Origin: Bacteroidales bacterium
GTDB taxonomy: Bacteria; Bacteroidota; Bacteroidia; Bacteroidales; P3
NCBI GenBank assembly: GCA_017934545.1
Contig: JAGBJI010000001.1
Coordinates: 124,001-188,000, forward strand
Length of the DNA: 64,000 nt
Direction of reading: 5' to 3'
The notes below the pieces were generated by a model. That model was not told the origin of the DNA. It saw only the letters and a program-made list of their open reading frames with translations, and made no database searches. This document shows positions 53,452-62,089 of this stretch, one piece after another; position 1 is the first letter of the stretch, and every line of letters starts with the position of its first letter. Made by a program: the position numbers and the translations under genes.

Positions 53452-54261
53452 ATGAAAAAAGTATGTGCTTACTTGTCAATAATGTTTTTCTTATTGACAT
53501 TCGTATCAAACGGTGCATTTGCACAAAAAGCAGATGCCGCAACGGAAACAGCAACTGAAACCGAAGCAACTGCAACGGTTACAGAGCAAACGCAAACAGA
53601 GTCCGAAGCAACTGCAGAGGTTGCAGAATCAAAGTCTTTCCACCAAGTATTGAAGACTAAATATATAGAAGGTGGAGTAGGCTGGATGACTCCTATTCTT
53701 ATTTGTTTGATTTTGGGATTGGGATTGGTTATAGAAAGAATTATTTACCTAAACCTTGCTACCACCAATACGGACAAACTTTTGAAAAAAGTTGAAGAAT
53801 ATGTAAAGAACGGGGATTATGACGGTGCAGAGAAATATACTGCAGCTGCAAGAGGCCCTGTTGCAAGTATATTTACGCAGGGATTGCAGAGAAGAACCAA
53901 TGGATTGGAAGATGTAGAGAAAGCTATAACTTCTTACGGCGGTGTACAGATGGCAAAATTGGAAAGCAATATGGTATGGATTTCATTGTTTATTGCAATC
54001 GCTCCGTCATTGGGATTCTTGGGTACAGTTGTCGGAATGGTACAGGCATTTGACGATATAGAACAAGCTGGTGATATTTCTCCGACTGTTGTTGCTGGAG
54101 GTATGAAAGTAGCTTTGATTACCACAATCTTCGGTTTGATTGTAGCGTTGATACTTCAAGTATGTTATAACTACTTATTGTCAAAGATAGAAAGTTTGGT
54201 TTCTTCAATGGAAAATGCTTCTATATCGTTTATGGACCTATTGGTAGAGAACAAAAAGTAA
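53452..54261 (+). CDS. ExbB/TolQ/MotA-family proton channel protein
   Basis: A 269-residue inner-membrane protein. A cleavable or first hydrophobic segment (MKKVCAYLSIMFFLLTFVSN) is followed by a low-complexity region of Ala/Thr/Glu repeats (ATETATETEATATVTEQTQT) and then the three-helix ExbB core with SLGFLGTVVGMVQAF. ExbB pentamers form the proton channel that powers TonB or Tol. The periplasmic TE-rich insertion is typical of Bacteroidota. It heads an operon with a small membrane protein and two ExbD proteins. Confidence 0.92.
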   Translation: MKKVCAYLSIMFFLLTFVSNGAFAQKADAATETATETEATATVTEQTQTESEATAEVAESKSFHQVLKTKYIEGGVGWMTPILICLILGLGLVIERIIYLNLATTNTDKLLKKVEEYVKNGDYDGAEKYTAAARGPVASIFTQGLQRRTNGLEDVEKAITSYGGVQMAKLESNMVWISLFIAIAPSLGFLGTVVGMVQAFDDIEQAGDISPTVVAGGMKVALITTIFGLIVALILQVCYNYLLSKIESLVSSMENASISFMDLLVENKK

Positions 54262-54335
54262 ATACGGTATCAACCTGATGAATCATTGAAAAGTTTTCAG
54301 GTATAATCAAAAGTTTATTTACTTAAATTAAAACC

Positions 54336-54343
54336 AAGGAGGA
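54336..54343 (+). promoter_or_regulatory. Canonical Shine-Dalgarno, AAGGAGGA
   Basis: AAGGAGGA six bases before the ATG at 54350. It supports that start and a high translation rate for the small membrane protein. Confidence 0.75.
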
Positions 54344-54349
54344 CATAAA

Positions 54350-54799
54350 ATGAAAAAAGAAAAAAGAATTCCATTGATAATAATGATGGTTATTGCTGTT
54401 TTGGCATCAATATCAACTATTGTGTATGCAATGACATTTAATGATAAATTGTCATTGGACCAACAGCCGACAGCAGCTACTTTCTGGAATATTGCTTATT
54501 GGACTGCAGTGGTTTTGACTGTATGTGCAGCAATAGGAATTGTAGTATTCCTTGTTAAGCAAATCATAGAAGAAAAACAGAAAGGTATAATAATAATCTT
54601 TGCAATCACGGTAGTAGCATTGATAGTAAGTTATCTTTGTGCATCGGGAACGGATATTCCGCAGATGGTTTTTGAAAAAACAGGTGCAGATTACGGTTCG
54701 TCAAAACTGATAAGTGCTGCATTGTATACGGTATATGTTTTGTTCGCCGGAGTATTGCTGTCAATTGTTTATGCAGAGGTTTCAAAACGTTTAAAATAA
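54350..54799 (+). CDS. Small polytopic membrane protein of the exbB-exbD operon
   Basis: A 149-residue protein with four predicted TM helices (about 8-30, 48-70, 80-100 and 120-143). I know no named domain for it. Such a gene is often found between exbB and exbD in Bacteroidales. It lies eight bases before the first exbD and has the strongest ribosome-binding site of the operon, so it is probably a structural partner of the ExbB-ExbD complex (inference). Confidence 0.8.
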   Translation: MKKEKRIPLIIMMVIAVLASISTIVYAMTFNDKLSLDQQPTAATFWNIAYWTAVVLTVCAAIGIVVFLVKQIIEEKQKGIIIIFAITVVALIVSYLCASGTDIPQMVFEKTGADYGSSKLISAALYTVYVLFAGVLLSIVYAEVSKRLK

Positions 54800-54806
54800 C
54801 AGGATT

Positions 54807-55394
54807 ATGGCAGGAAAAAAATTACCGGCATTAAACAGTTCGTCAATGTCTGATATTTCGTTTCTGTTGCTGACGTTCTTCTTGATGGTATCATCTATCA
54901 ATACAGATCAAGGTATACAAAGACGTTTGCCGCCTCCTGCGGATCCTAATCAGACGCCGCCGGAAATACATGAAAGAAATACTTTCAGAGTATTGGTGGA
55001 CATGAACGACCGTTTGATGTTTAACGGAGAAATCGGAGATATCAATTTATTGCGAGGCAGGGCAAAGGAGTTTCTTTCCAATCCGACCAATGCTGCAAAT
55101 CTGCCAGAAAAGGAAACAAAGAATATTCCTTTGTTAGGACAGGTACAGGTTTCAAAGGGAATTATTTCTTTGCAGAACGACCGCGGAACTTCGTACGATA
55201 TGTATTTGAAAGTTCAGAATGAGTTGACGGCTGCCGTAAATGAATTGAGGGACGAGATGGCTAAAGAAAAATTTTCAAGAAAATATGTTGACTGCTCAAA
55301 TGAACAAAGAGATGCTATAGATAAAGCGATACCTGTCGCTATATCGGAGGCAGAACCAAAGAACATAAGCGGTCAAAAAACGGGAGGTAACTAA
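54807..55394 (+). CDS. ExbD/TolR-family protein 1
   Basis: A 195-residue single-helix protein. The membrane Asp that carries protons lies in SMSDISFLLLTFFLM. The periplasmic part (about 40-195) is longer than in E. coli ExbD (141 residues), with a proline-rich linker PPPADPNQTPPE. It overlaps the second exbD by one base (stop and ATG share TAATG). Confidence 0.93.
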   Translation: MAGKKLPALNSSSMSDISFLLLTFFLMVSSINTDQGIQRRLPPPADPNQTPPEIHERNTFRVLVDMNDRLMFNGEIGDINLLRGRAKEFLSNPTNAANLPEKETKNIPLLGQVQVSKGIISLQNDRGTSYDMYLKVQNELTAAVNELRDEMAKEKFSRKYVDCSNEQRDAIDKAIPVAISEAEPKNISGQKTGGN

Positions 55395-55864
55395 TGGCAA
55401 GATTTAAGAAAAAAGGTTCGAATGACTTACCTGCAATGAATTCAGGTTCAATGTCAGATATAGTGTTTATACTTTTGTTCTTTTTCATGGTTATTTCCAA
55501 TATGAGAGAGTCCACTGTAATGGTGCGGTTGACAGTTCCTCAAGCTTCGGAAATACAAAAACTTGAAAAGAAATCATTAGCGTCCAATATTTATATCGGT
55601 TCTCCGATTGAATCCAATAAATACGGTCTTGGAACACGAATTCAGCTTAACGACCAATTCAGCGAAGTGTCTGATATCATCGCATTCGTTGAAAGCGAAA
55701 GAGCTCAACGCAACGAAGCGGACAGAGCTATGATAACAACGACGTTGAAATGCGACAAAGAAGTACGCATGGGCGATGTTGTTGACGTTAAGCAGGAATT
55801 GAGAAAAGCGGGAGCATTGCGTATAATGTATTCTGCATCAAAACGTGTAAAAGACAGCTATTAA
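55394..55864 (+). CDS. ExbD/TolR-family protein 2
   Basis: A 156-residue single-helix protein with the proton-carrying Asp in SMSDIVFILLFFFMV. It is a paralogue of the preceding protein but shorter and diverged in the periplasmic domain. Two ExbD proteins per ExbB are normal in Bacteroidota, where they may form heterodimers. It ends the operon, followed by a hairpin at 55889-55925. Confidence 0.93.
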   Translation: MARFKKKGSNDLPAMNSGSMSDIVFILLFFFMVISNMRESTVMVRLTVPQASEIQKLEKKSLASNIYIGSPIESNKYGLGTRIQLNDQFSEVSDIIAFVESERAQRNEADRAMITTTLKCDKEVRMGDVVDVKQELRKAGALRIMYSASKRVKDSY

Positions 55865-55888
55865 CAGAGTATAAAAACTTAAAATCAG

Positions 55889-55925
55889 AACGACTGTTTG
55901 ATGAATTTTTGTCAATCAGTCGTTT
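55889..55925 (+). terminator. Probable terminator of the exbB-exbD operon
   Basis: An 8-bp stem AACGACTG / CAGTCGTT with a 20-base loop that can pair partly (TTTGAT/GTCAAT), then TCTTTG. The T run is short. Confidence 0.55.
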
Positions 55926-55961
55926 CTTTGTTGTATAGCAAAGAGTAAAAATTTTTATAGT

Positions 55962-56699
55962 ATGGAGTTTTATTGCAAACAGTTTGCACTTAACCACGGC
56001 AAATCCTCAATGAAAGTCGGCACGGACGCAATTCTTTTGGCAGGATTTACGGCGGAATATTTTGCGGCATCAGTTGAGGAAAAATATAATATAAAAACCG
56101 TTCTTGATGTGGGAACGGGTTGCGGTATTTTGGCGTTGTGTATGGCACAAGTGTTTACCCAAGCAAACGTTACGGCAATAGATATAGACCCGATGTCTGT
56201 TGAACAAGCAAAAGAAAATTTTGCATCTTCGCTCTTTGCCGACAGACTGCAGGCGGTTTGCACTTCGTTCCAAAATTTTTCTTTGCAAACAACTTCAAAC
56301 TATGACTTGATAATATCCAATCCGCCTTTCTTTACGTCGTCGTTGCATTCACCCGACATCAGACGCAATGCAGCACGGCACAACGTTCAACTGCCGCTGG
56401 AGGATTTTGTTTTGGCCGTTGATAAAGTGAAAGATGCTAAAACCGCCATCGCCGTTATTTTGCCCGCAGAGGAGATGAACAAGATAAAAATCTTGTTTAA
56501 AGAAAAAAATATATTCCCCGTACAATCGCTGCAAATCTTTCCTGCAAATGATAAACCGTTGAAACGGATTATTACCATATTCAAATATTCTTCAGACGGC
56601 GAAATTTTGAAAGAGAATACCTGCAAATTGATGATAAGAACCGATACAGGTGGCTACACCGAAGATTACATGTGTCTGACTTCCGCCTTTTTGCTTTAA
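55962..56699 (+). CDS. trmN6: tRNA1(Val) (adenine-37-N6)-methyltransferase
   Basis: A 245-residue SAM-dependent methyltransferase. It starts with the family pattern FYCKQFALNHGKSSMKVGTDAILL, in which the MKVGTD segment is diagnostic. The SAM loop is DVGTGCGILAL and the catalytic motif is SNPPFF, typical of N6-adenine enzymes. In E. coli the homologue YfiC/TrmN6 methylates A37 of tRNA-Val. It sits alone, with a hairpin terminator at 56736-56786. Confidence 0.9.
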   Translation: MEFYCKQFALNHGKSSMKVGTDAILLAGFTAEYFAASVEEKYNIKTVLDVGTGCGILALCMAQVFTQANVTAIDIDPMSVEQAKENFASSLFADRLQAVCTSFQNFSLQTTSNYDLIISNPPFFTSSLHSPDIRRNAARHNVQLPLEDFVLAVDKVKDAKTAIAVILPAEEMNKIKILFKEKNIFPVQSLQIFPANDKPLKRIITIFKYSSDGEILKENTCKLMIRTDTGGYTEDYMCLTSAFLL

Positions 56700-56735
56700 A
56701 TTTATATCTATGTAGAAGGAAAGCGGTATGAAAAG

Positions 56736-56786
56736 AAAAACGGACGGATTGTTAAACATCATGGTTTACAACTCCGCCCGTTTTTT
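56736..56786 (+). terminator. Terminator of the trmN6 gene
   Basis: Stem AAAAACGG-CGGA / TCCG-CCGTTTTT, extended inside by partial pairing of GTTAAAC with GTTTAC, ending in six T (56781-56786). One opposed A/C pair interrupts the stem. Confidence 0.7.
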
Positions 56787-56925
56787 ATGATATAATGGCC
56801 AAAACATAGATTAAAATGGAGTTAAATCAATAATTTGTCTTGACTTATGCAAATAAATCAAATACAATCATATCTATGTTTTCGTAAAACCAAATCCTAA
56901 TTTCTATAAATTATTGTGTTTTTAA

Positions 56926-57172
56926 ACCAAGAATAAAACGCCGTTTTATTTTCGGTAAAGTGACGTTTTGTAAATTTCTGTTCTGAAAACAATTTATTTT
57001 GAACCGTCCGAACTTACATTTCAGACCGTCTAAAATATCATTTTGAACCGTCTGAAACTATATTTTGGACGGTCTGAAATAATTTCTTTTCAGGATTAAA
57101 TTTTTTCCTTTCTGAAAAGAATTTTTTAAAATGTTATTTTGGTTTTGATAATTTGTGATTTGGTAATATTGG
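56926..57172 (+). repeat. ACCGTC-type 22-bp modular repeat, left copy of a direct pair
   Basis: Four exact 22-bp modules start at 56997, 57019, 57041 and 57063, each with a near-palindrome around GACCGTC or GACGGTC (for example TTTCAGACCGTCTAAAA). A diverged hairpin arm (AATAAAACG / CGTTTTATT around 56932-56950) lies to the left. Sequence similarity to the copy at 61451-61693 continues on both sides to about 56926 and 57172. It occupies most of the 538-bp gap after trmN6. Confidence 0.85.
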
Positions 57173-57237
57173 ATTGTTTATTCAGTTTTCTTAAATCAAC
57201 AATTTTTCAGCAAAATTCGGATAATATTTTTGGTTTG

Positions 57238-58014
57238 TCACATTTGCAAAACATAAAAGCAAGAAGTTGTGAAATAATTCCTTATATAAGGCAGGTGGGA
57301 AATGATATTGTTTTGTTTGCGTGGCATAAGGCCAAATTTTTGTTTATAATGCGGATTGATAAACCATATGGTACGGTCCACACATCGCAATCCGACAAAT
57401 TTATACAACTTTTCAAACTTTTCAATTGACATTTTCGCTTCCCTAATACTTAACAATTCTTTTATACAATCATCATTCTCTCCGCTCAATCTTAATATTG
57501 CGGTATAGAATTGTAGTGGCAACAGATGAATAAAAGGAATCGTTGAAATAATACTCCTGCATATCTGCTGGTGTCCGCCAAAAGGCATCTGCCAAGGGGG
57601 AAATGCAATGAATATTATACCGTCAGATTCTAATAAAGTGATTGTTAAACGCATAAATTCCTGCTTCTTATCAGACGGTATATGTTCAATAACATCGTGA
57701 ATGATAATTATATCAAATTTATGTGCGGATTTGTAATCAAAAAAGTCGCAACATACCAAATCGCAATCAAAATTCAGGGCAGCAAAATATTCATTGCCTG
57801 CATTTATTTTCGTTTCACTCAAATCCATACCTGCAACGAAACATCCCTTTTCTGCAAACGGTAAAAGATTCCCGCCTTCTCCGCAACCGATTTCTAATAT
57901 TTTTAGATTGTTGTCTATTTTCTTGAATTTATTTATATACTTCAAGTAAAATTCGCTGCTTGTCAGTGCCAGTTCTTCAAAATACAGTCTTCTGTTATTA
58001 TGTCTTTCTTGCAT
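57238..58014 (-). CDS. Class I SAM-dependent methyltransferase
   Basis: A 258-residue methyltransferase. The SAM-binding motif is ILEIGCGEGGNLLPFAEKG, with an acidic residue in AGMDLSETK and the motif IIIIHDVIEHIPSD. The C-terminal 100 residues are hydrophobic and cysteine-containing, with FPPWQMPFGGHQQ. This pattern is close to glycan or ubiquinone/menaquinone-type methyltransferases, and the substrate cannot be told. The start at 58014 (MQERHNNRRLYFEELAL) is used; the frame extends 39 codons upstream into the next gene without conserved sequence. It lies 76 bases after the sigma-barrel gene on the same strand, inside the direct-repeat-bounded segment. Confidence 0.82.
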   Translation of the reverse strand: MQERHNNRRLYFEELALTSSEFYLKYINKFKKIDNNLKILEIGCGEGGNLLPFAEKGCFVAGMDLSETKINAGNEYFAALNFDCDLVCCDFFDYKSAHKFDIIIIHDVIEHIPSDKKQEFMRLTITLLESDGIIFIAFPPWQMPFGGHQQICRSIISTIPFIHLLPLQFYTAILRLSGENDDCIKELLSIREAKMSIEKFEKLYKFVGLRCVDRTIWFINPHYKQKFGLMPRKQNNIISHLPYIRNYFTTSCFYVLQM

Positions 58015-58090
58015 ATCTTTGTAGTTTAGCGTCTTGTTTCTTGTTATTAAGATGACCAAAACACAAAAAGACTGCGTTAGGTGCGGTAAT

Positions 58091-59713
58091 TTACAGCACA
58101 ATTCTGATTCCGAAACAAGAAGTCGGCACAAAAGGATTATCAGTTGTAAAAGTGCTGATGTTTTTGTCGTCCTTAATAAAGTATTGTGCTGATTGGGAGA
58201 AATATAAACTCATTTTACCGCTTAAATTATATGATAAAGATATGCCAAGTTGCAGTGACAATTTTTCTTTAGGCGACAATGTTCTGTTCTTTTCAAAAAC
58301 TATGTCGCCGTTAAGCGAATAGACTGTATGTAAGTTACTGTTTATCGGAACGTAATAAGTTATGCCGGCAGCGGAATGCAACTCAAATCTCTTGTTTTTA
58401 TAAATCCTTAAATTAGGTTGCAAACTAAGTCCGATAAATTGCAATTTTTGTTCACTGTTTATTGATGCCATCTGCCAGCCTGCTGAATATAGGCTCTTAA
58501 ATTCAGTATATTTTATGCCGAAATCTAATGAAAATCCGTTGTTTATATTTTTTGAAAACATGAGTCCGAACTCTACGGGGTTAAAATGTTTTGTTGCCGT
58601 TTGGATTTCATAAAAATTGTTGGCAATATTGGAATTGGCGATGTCTATTAAGAAATTAATTTCGTCAATTGAAGAAACCGCTGAAGGCTGATGTGATAAA
58701 AATTCAGCCAAATCCTGCCACGTTGAAATGCCTTGCGTAATACCCTCAATATTTTGCAATGAAATAACATTGTTAAGCGAACCAGTCGCAATCATATCAT
58801 TGTTGAATACAGCACTTTGTGAATAATAAAGGGCAAACTTCCATTTTGATATTTGTTTACTAAATTTAAGTTTTCCGAAATCTGAAACTATGTCGTCAGA
58901 ATAATATTCCGACGGATTAAACGGTGATATATATCGGGTGAAATCAATATTTTGCGGCTTAATATCAAATAATGATGGCTTAATATCAAATGTGTCAAAA
59001 TTAAAGTGGCGTTTCGCTCGACTAATGCCTGACTTTATTTCACTGATGTCTGACTTTAATATTTTCCTTTGCGGTTTTACTTTTGTCTGTTCAGTAATCT
59101 GCTTTTGAGCATCGTATTTCGGTAGATTTTTTAGCAAAGGAAGTGAAAGGAAAACTAATATCAGTGTTATTAGTTGCAATGCCCAATAATTTCTTACGGC
59201 ACTTTTCAACAATTTTCTCGCACGGTAATAATTTGAAGACGAAGTATGCGGTGCTATGTTGAGGATTTGCGAGATTTCCTTGTGGGATTTGTTTTCCAAG
59301 GCATAATAAGTAAAAATTGTCTTGTAACCTTCAGGCAACTGTTCTATCATTGAGTTAAGTTCTTGTGCGGAGATAGTTTCCTCTTGTTTGCTTTCAGTGT
59401 CAGACAGGTACTCTTCCAAACGCTCATCAATGGAAACGAATTTGTTTTCCATGAATTTGTTTTTGCGAAGATATAACAACGCCAAATTTTTCACTATACT
59501 GTTTGCCCAAGATTCAAATTTAGAGTTGTCTTTCAATGATTTGATGTTTGTAAATATGATTATAGAGGCATCCTGAACAATATCTTTTGCCGTATCTTCA
59601 TCTTTTACAAAAATTATTGCAGTGTTGAGTAATTTAGTATAACACCTTGAAATCAAAATGTCAAAAGCCTTATTGTTGCCTTGTTGAGCTTTGGTAACTA
59701 AATCTTGTAACAT
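58091..59713 (-). CDS. ECF sigma factor fused to a TM helix and a predicted outer-membrane beta-barrel
   Basis: One uninterrupted 540-residue frame. Residues 1-87 form sigma region 2 (AFDILISRCYTKLLNTAIIF ... FESWANSIVKNLALLYLRK). Residues about 113-177 form sigma region 4 with the helix-turn-helix SHKEISQILNIAPHTSSSNY. One TM helix (178-196, ALQLITLILVFLSLPLL) comes directly after, preceded by a basic stretch (RARKLLKSAVR) that places the sigma part inside. Residues 197-290 are a charged linker with a small internal repeat (FDIKPSLFDIKP). Residues about 291-540 alternate in the manner of beta-barrel strands (WKFALYYSQSAV, FGLMFSKNINNGFSLDFGIK, HSAAGITYYVPI, KLSLQLGISLSYNLS) and end GIRIVL. 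The start MLQDLVTKA at 59713 is preferred over upstream codons. No anti-sigma gene is adjacent. The sigma part is certain; the barrel is inferred from strand pattern alone. Confidence 0.85.
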   Translation of the reverse strand: MLQDLVTKAQQGNNKAFDILISRCYTKLLNTAIIFVKDEDTAKDIVQDASIIIFTNIKSLKDNSKFESWANSIVKNLALLYLRKNKFMENKFVSIDERLEEYLSDTESKQEETISAQELNSMIEQLPEGYKTIFTYYALENKSHKEISQILNIAPHTSSSNYYRARKLLKSAVRNYWALQLITLILVFLSLPLLKNLPKYDAQKQITEQTKVKPQRKILKSDISEIKSGISRAKRHFNFDTFDIKPSLFDIKPQNIDFTRYISPFNPSEYYSDDIVSDFGKLKFSKQISKWKFALYYSQSAVFNNDMIATGSLNNVISLQNIEGITQGISTWQDLAEFLSHQPSAVSSIDEINFLIDIANSNIANNFYEIQTATKHFNPVEFGLMFSKNINNGFSLDFGIKYTEFKSLYSAGWQMASINSEQKLQFIGLSLQPNLRIYKNKRFELHSAAGITYYVPINSNLHTVYSLNGDIVFEKNRTLSPKEKLSLQLGISLSYNLSGKMSLYFSQSAQYFIKDDKNISTFTTDNPFVPTSCFGIRIVL

Positions 59714-59757
59714 AATCATAATAACATAATTTACCAAGATTATGTTGCATAAAAACT

Positions 59758-59788
59758 AAAAAGACTGCGTCAAAGACACAATCTTTTT
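59758..59788 (-). terminator. Terminator between the Fic gene and the sigma-barrel gene
   Basis: A 14-bp minus-strand stem AAAAAGATTGTGTC / GACGCAGTCTTTTT with two wobble pairs and a 3-base loop, then TAGTTTTTA. It separates the Fic transcript from the sigma-barrel gene. Confidence 0.72.
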
Positions 59789-59868
59789 GATTAGTTAAGG
59801 TAATTCTTCCTAAAAATGGAAAGCTGTTTTCAATTAACAAGAAAATAAAGAATTAAAACACAAAACAT

Positions 59869-61167
59869 TTATTCCTCTTGTTTTTTGATATATCCGCGTG
59901 TGACTTTATTGATAGCAAACTCCGTTAGATAGCCTTGTGCAACCAAATCCGTAAGGTCTTTTCTTGCTGTCATGGAAGAAACAGAAAATAAATCCTGTAT
60001 ATCTTTTACGGTGATGATTTCGTCAGGTTCTTCAGTCAAACGTTGCAAAATCATCGCCTGCCGCCTGTTTATATTTCCTTTCAACATAAACGCTTTTGCC
60101 GATTTCTTTTGTTGTTGCTTCCTTTGTATGTAATCGTTTAGTTGACGGAAAGATGTTTGCAGCGTTTTCAGATTATACATCACAAAATAGCCTATGTCAT
60201 TGCTGTCGCTCTCGCAATAACGGAACGTTTTCTCATAACTTTTCTTTGACTTGGCAATAACCCTTGATATTGACATATATTCCGTAAGCCAATACTTCTC
60301 TTTAAGCATATACCAATAGAACAAAGCACGTGCAGTTCTGCCGTTGCCGTCTGCAAACGGGTGCATAAACGCCAACATAAAGTGAATAATGATGCCTTTT
60401 ATGATAGGATGGATAAACGTTTGCGGATAGTTGTCGCTGTTAAACATTTCGCAAAGAGTATGAACAAACTCCGGGATTTCTTTATACGTCGGCGGGGTAT
60501 AAACAACTTTGTTTGCGGTTATGTCTGTCACGACTACATCGTCGTTAGTTCTAAATTGACCTGCATTTTCGGGATTATCCAATGTTTTTTCAGTCATAAG
60601 CCTGTGAACATTCAACAAACCCTCTTCGGTCAATGGGTCGTTGCGGTGCTGTGTTATATATTGAATAGTGTTGTAGTTGTTGACAATCATTTGTTGGGAC
60701 TTGTTCTGCGGAGATTTCTTTTTCCTTAACATTTCCTTTGCAACAATGCGTGTGGTTGAAGCTCCCTCTATCTGGCTGGAATAGATGGCTTCTTCCATCA
60801 AAGAACTGATAAGATAATTTTTCTTCTCCACCGTCTGCGTTTCGTTATCCGAAGCCCAAAAACTCTCAAACATTTTGTCAAATCCGTAACACAAACGCTG
60901 CATTTGCGAAGTGATGCAAAGTTTAACATTGTACTTGTCCCAAAAGGTTATTATGTTTTTCTGACGCTCCGCCTTGACACAAGTCCATAACATTTGCGGA
61001 GTATAACCATCGGGCAAAGGCTTATATTTTACCTTATCCCAATATTCATAATCCGCATTGATATTTTTCACAAGTGAATTGATGTCATCGGGTACTTGAC
61101 CTGTCAAAACCTTGTTGAAAAGTTTCTTGTCTATTTTCGGCGGTGATTCTATCATATAACAATCCAA
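59869..61167 (-). CDS. Fic-family AMP-transferase, class II, with C-terminal winged helix
   Basis: A 432-residue Fic protein. The catalytic motif HPFADGNGRTAR is complete at residues 269-280. An N-terminal inhibitory helix is present: SSQIEG at 130-135 fits [S/T]xxxE[G/N], which marks a self-inhibited class II enzyme. A DUF4172-like N-terminal region precedes it. The C-terminal 70 residues look like a winged helix (ITVKDIQDLFSVSSMTARKD), suggesting DNA binding or autoregulation. Fic enzymes usually add AMP to a Ser, Thr or Tyr of a target protein. A minus-strand TACTTTTG box (complement of 61182-61189) with TTG 19 bases further lies just upstream. Confidence 0.92.
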   Translation of the reverse strand: MDCYMIESPPKIDKKLFNKVLTGQVPDDINSLVKNINADYEYWDKVKYKPLPDGYTPQMLWTCVKAERQKNIITFWDKYNVKLCITSQMQRLCYGFDKMFESFWASDNETQTVEKKNYLISSLMEEAIYSSQIEGASTTRIVAKEMLRKKKSPQNKSQQMIVNNYNTIQYITQHRNDPLTEEGLLNVHRLMTEKTLDNPENAGQFRTNDDVVVTDITANKVVYTPPTYKEIPEFVHTLCEMFNSDNYPQTFIHPIIKGIIIHFMLAFMHPFADGNGRTARALFYWYMLKEKYWLTEYMSISRVIAKSKKSYEKTFRYCESDSNDIGYFVMYNLKTLQTSFRQLNDYIQRKQQQKKSAKAFMLKGNINRRQAMILQRLTEEPDEIITVKDIQDLFSVSSMTARKDLTDLVAQGYLTEFAINKVTRGYIKKQEE

Positions 61168-61450
61168 CTAAATTTCATTTGCAAAAGTACAAAGAAAACT
61201 TTACAAAACAAGAAAATTCTTGCAAGTTTTTGCAAAATTAGCAAGAATTTGCAAGTTTTGATAAGGTTGAATAAGATTAAATTTTATTTAAAATAATCTT
61301 AAAAACATATGTTTATCATGCTTTTATAACCAAAACGTAATTTTTAAATGTCAGCAACTTATAATAAATTTGCAATACACAACAAAATGTTCATATTTTT
61401 ATATTTTTTCAAAAGTAAAAATTGATTTCTTGGTATTATTATGTATTAAA

Positions 61451-61693
61451 ACCGAAAATAAAACGCCGTTTTATTTTCGGTAAAGTGATGTTTTGCAAAT
61501 TCCTTTTCTGAAAACAATTTGTTTTAAACCGTCCGAAATATAAGTTTGAACCGTCCAAAACTACATTTCGGACGGTTTGAAATTTAGTTTCGGACGGTCT
61601 GAAATAATTTCTTTTCAGAATTAAATTTTTTCCTTTCTGAAAATAATTTTTTAAATGTTGTTTTGGTTTTGACGACTTGTGATTTAGTGATAT
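61451..61693 (+). repeat. ACCGTC-type 22-bp modular repeat, right copy of a direct pair
   Basis: Four exact 22-bp modules start at 61522, 61544, 61566 and 61588 with cores ACCGTCC or GGACGGT. The left side is a perfect 15-bp hairpin (ACCGAAAATAAAACG and its complement, 61451-61465 and 61467-61481). It is in the same orientation as the copy at 56926-57172, about 4.52 kb away, and looks at least about 80 percent identical by eye. Confidence 0.87.
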
Positions 61694-62089
61694 TATAAAT
61701 GAATAAATAAAACGGCAGAAGATTGTTTTTACTTCCGCTGTTTATGATTGGTTAGTAAAAAAATTACTGTAAAAACTCTTCAGGGGTTAATATCTTAATA
61801 TCTGATATTGCAAAATCTTTCTTTTAACATATATATTCATAATCCGCCTGCAGATTACAAAAAGTTTTTATATAGAAATAGGAGGGTGGTTGTCTTTTTG
61901 ACATTGGGGTTAATTTACTGTTTGAACAATCAGGTGATATTTAATGTAAAAAGCATGGTGATTTTATCAGATTCTTAATATAAATAATTGAAGTGTTTTA
62001 TAAAAACATTGGAATAAAGTATTATTTTTATAAGATTATTTAATTAATAATCAAAAAATTGTAACTTTTGTTCGTTTTAAAACTATAAA

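Noticed and set aside
57139-57429. Plus-strand frame opposite the methyltransferase end
   Set aside because: It is mostly the complement of the methyltransferase C-terminus plus repeat flank.
58015-58131. 39-codon upstream extension of the methyltransferase
   Set aside because: It overlaps the sigma-barrel gene end, lacks conserved sequence, and MQERHNNRR at 58014 is a natural start.
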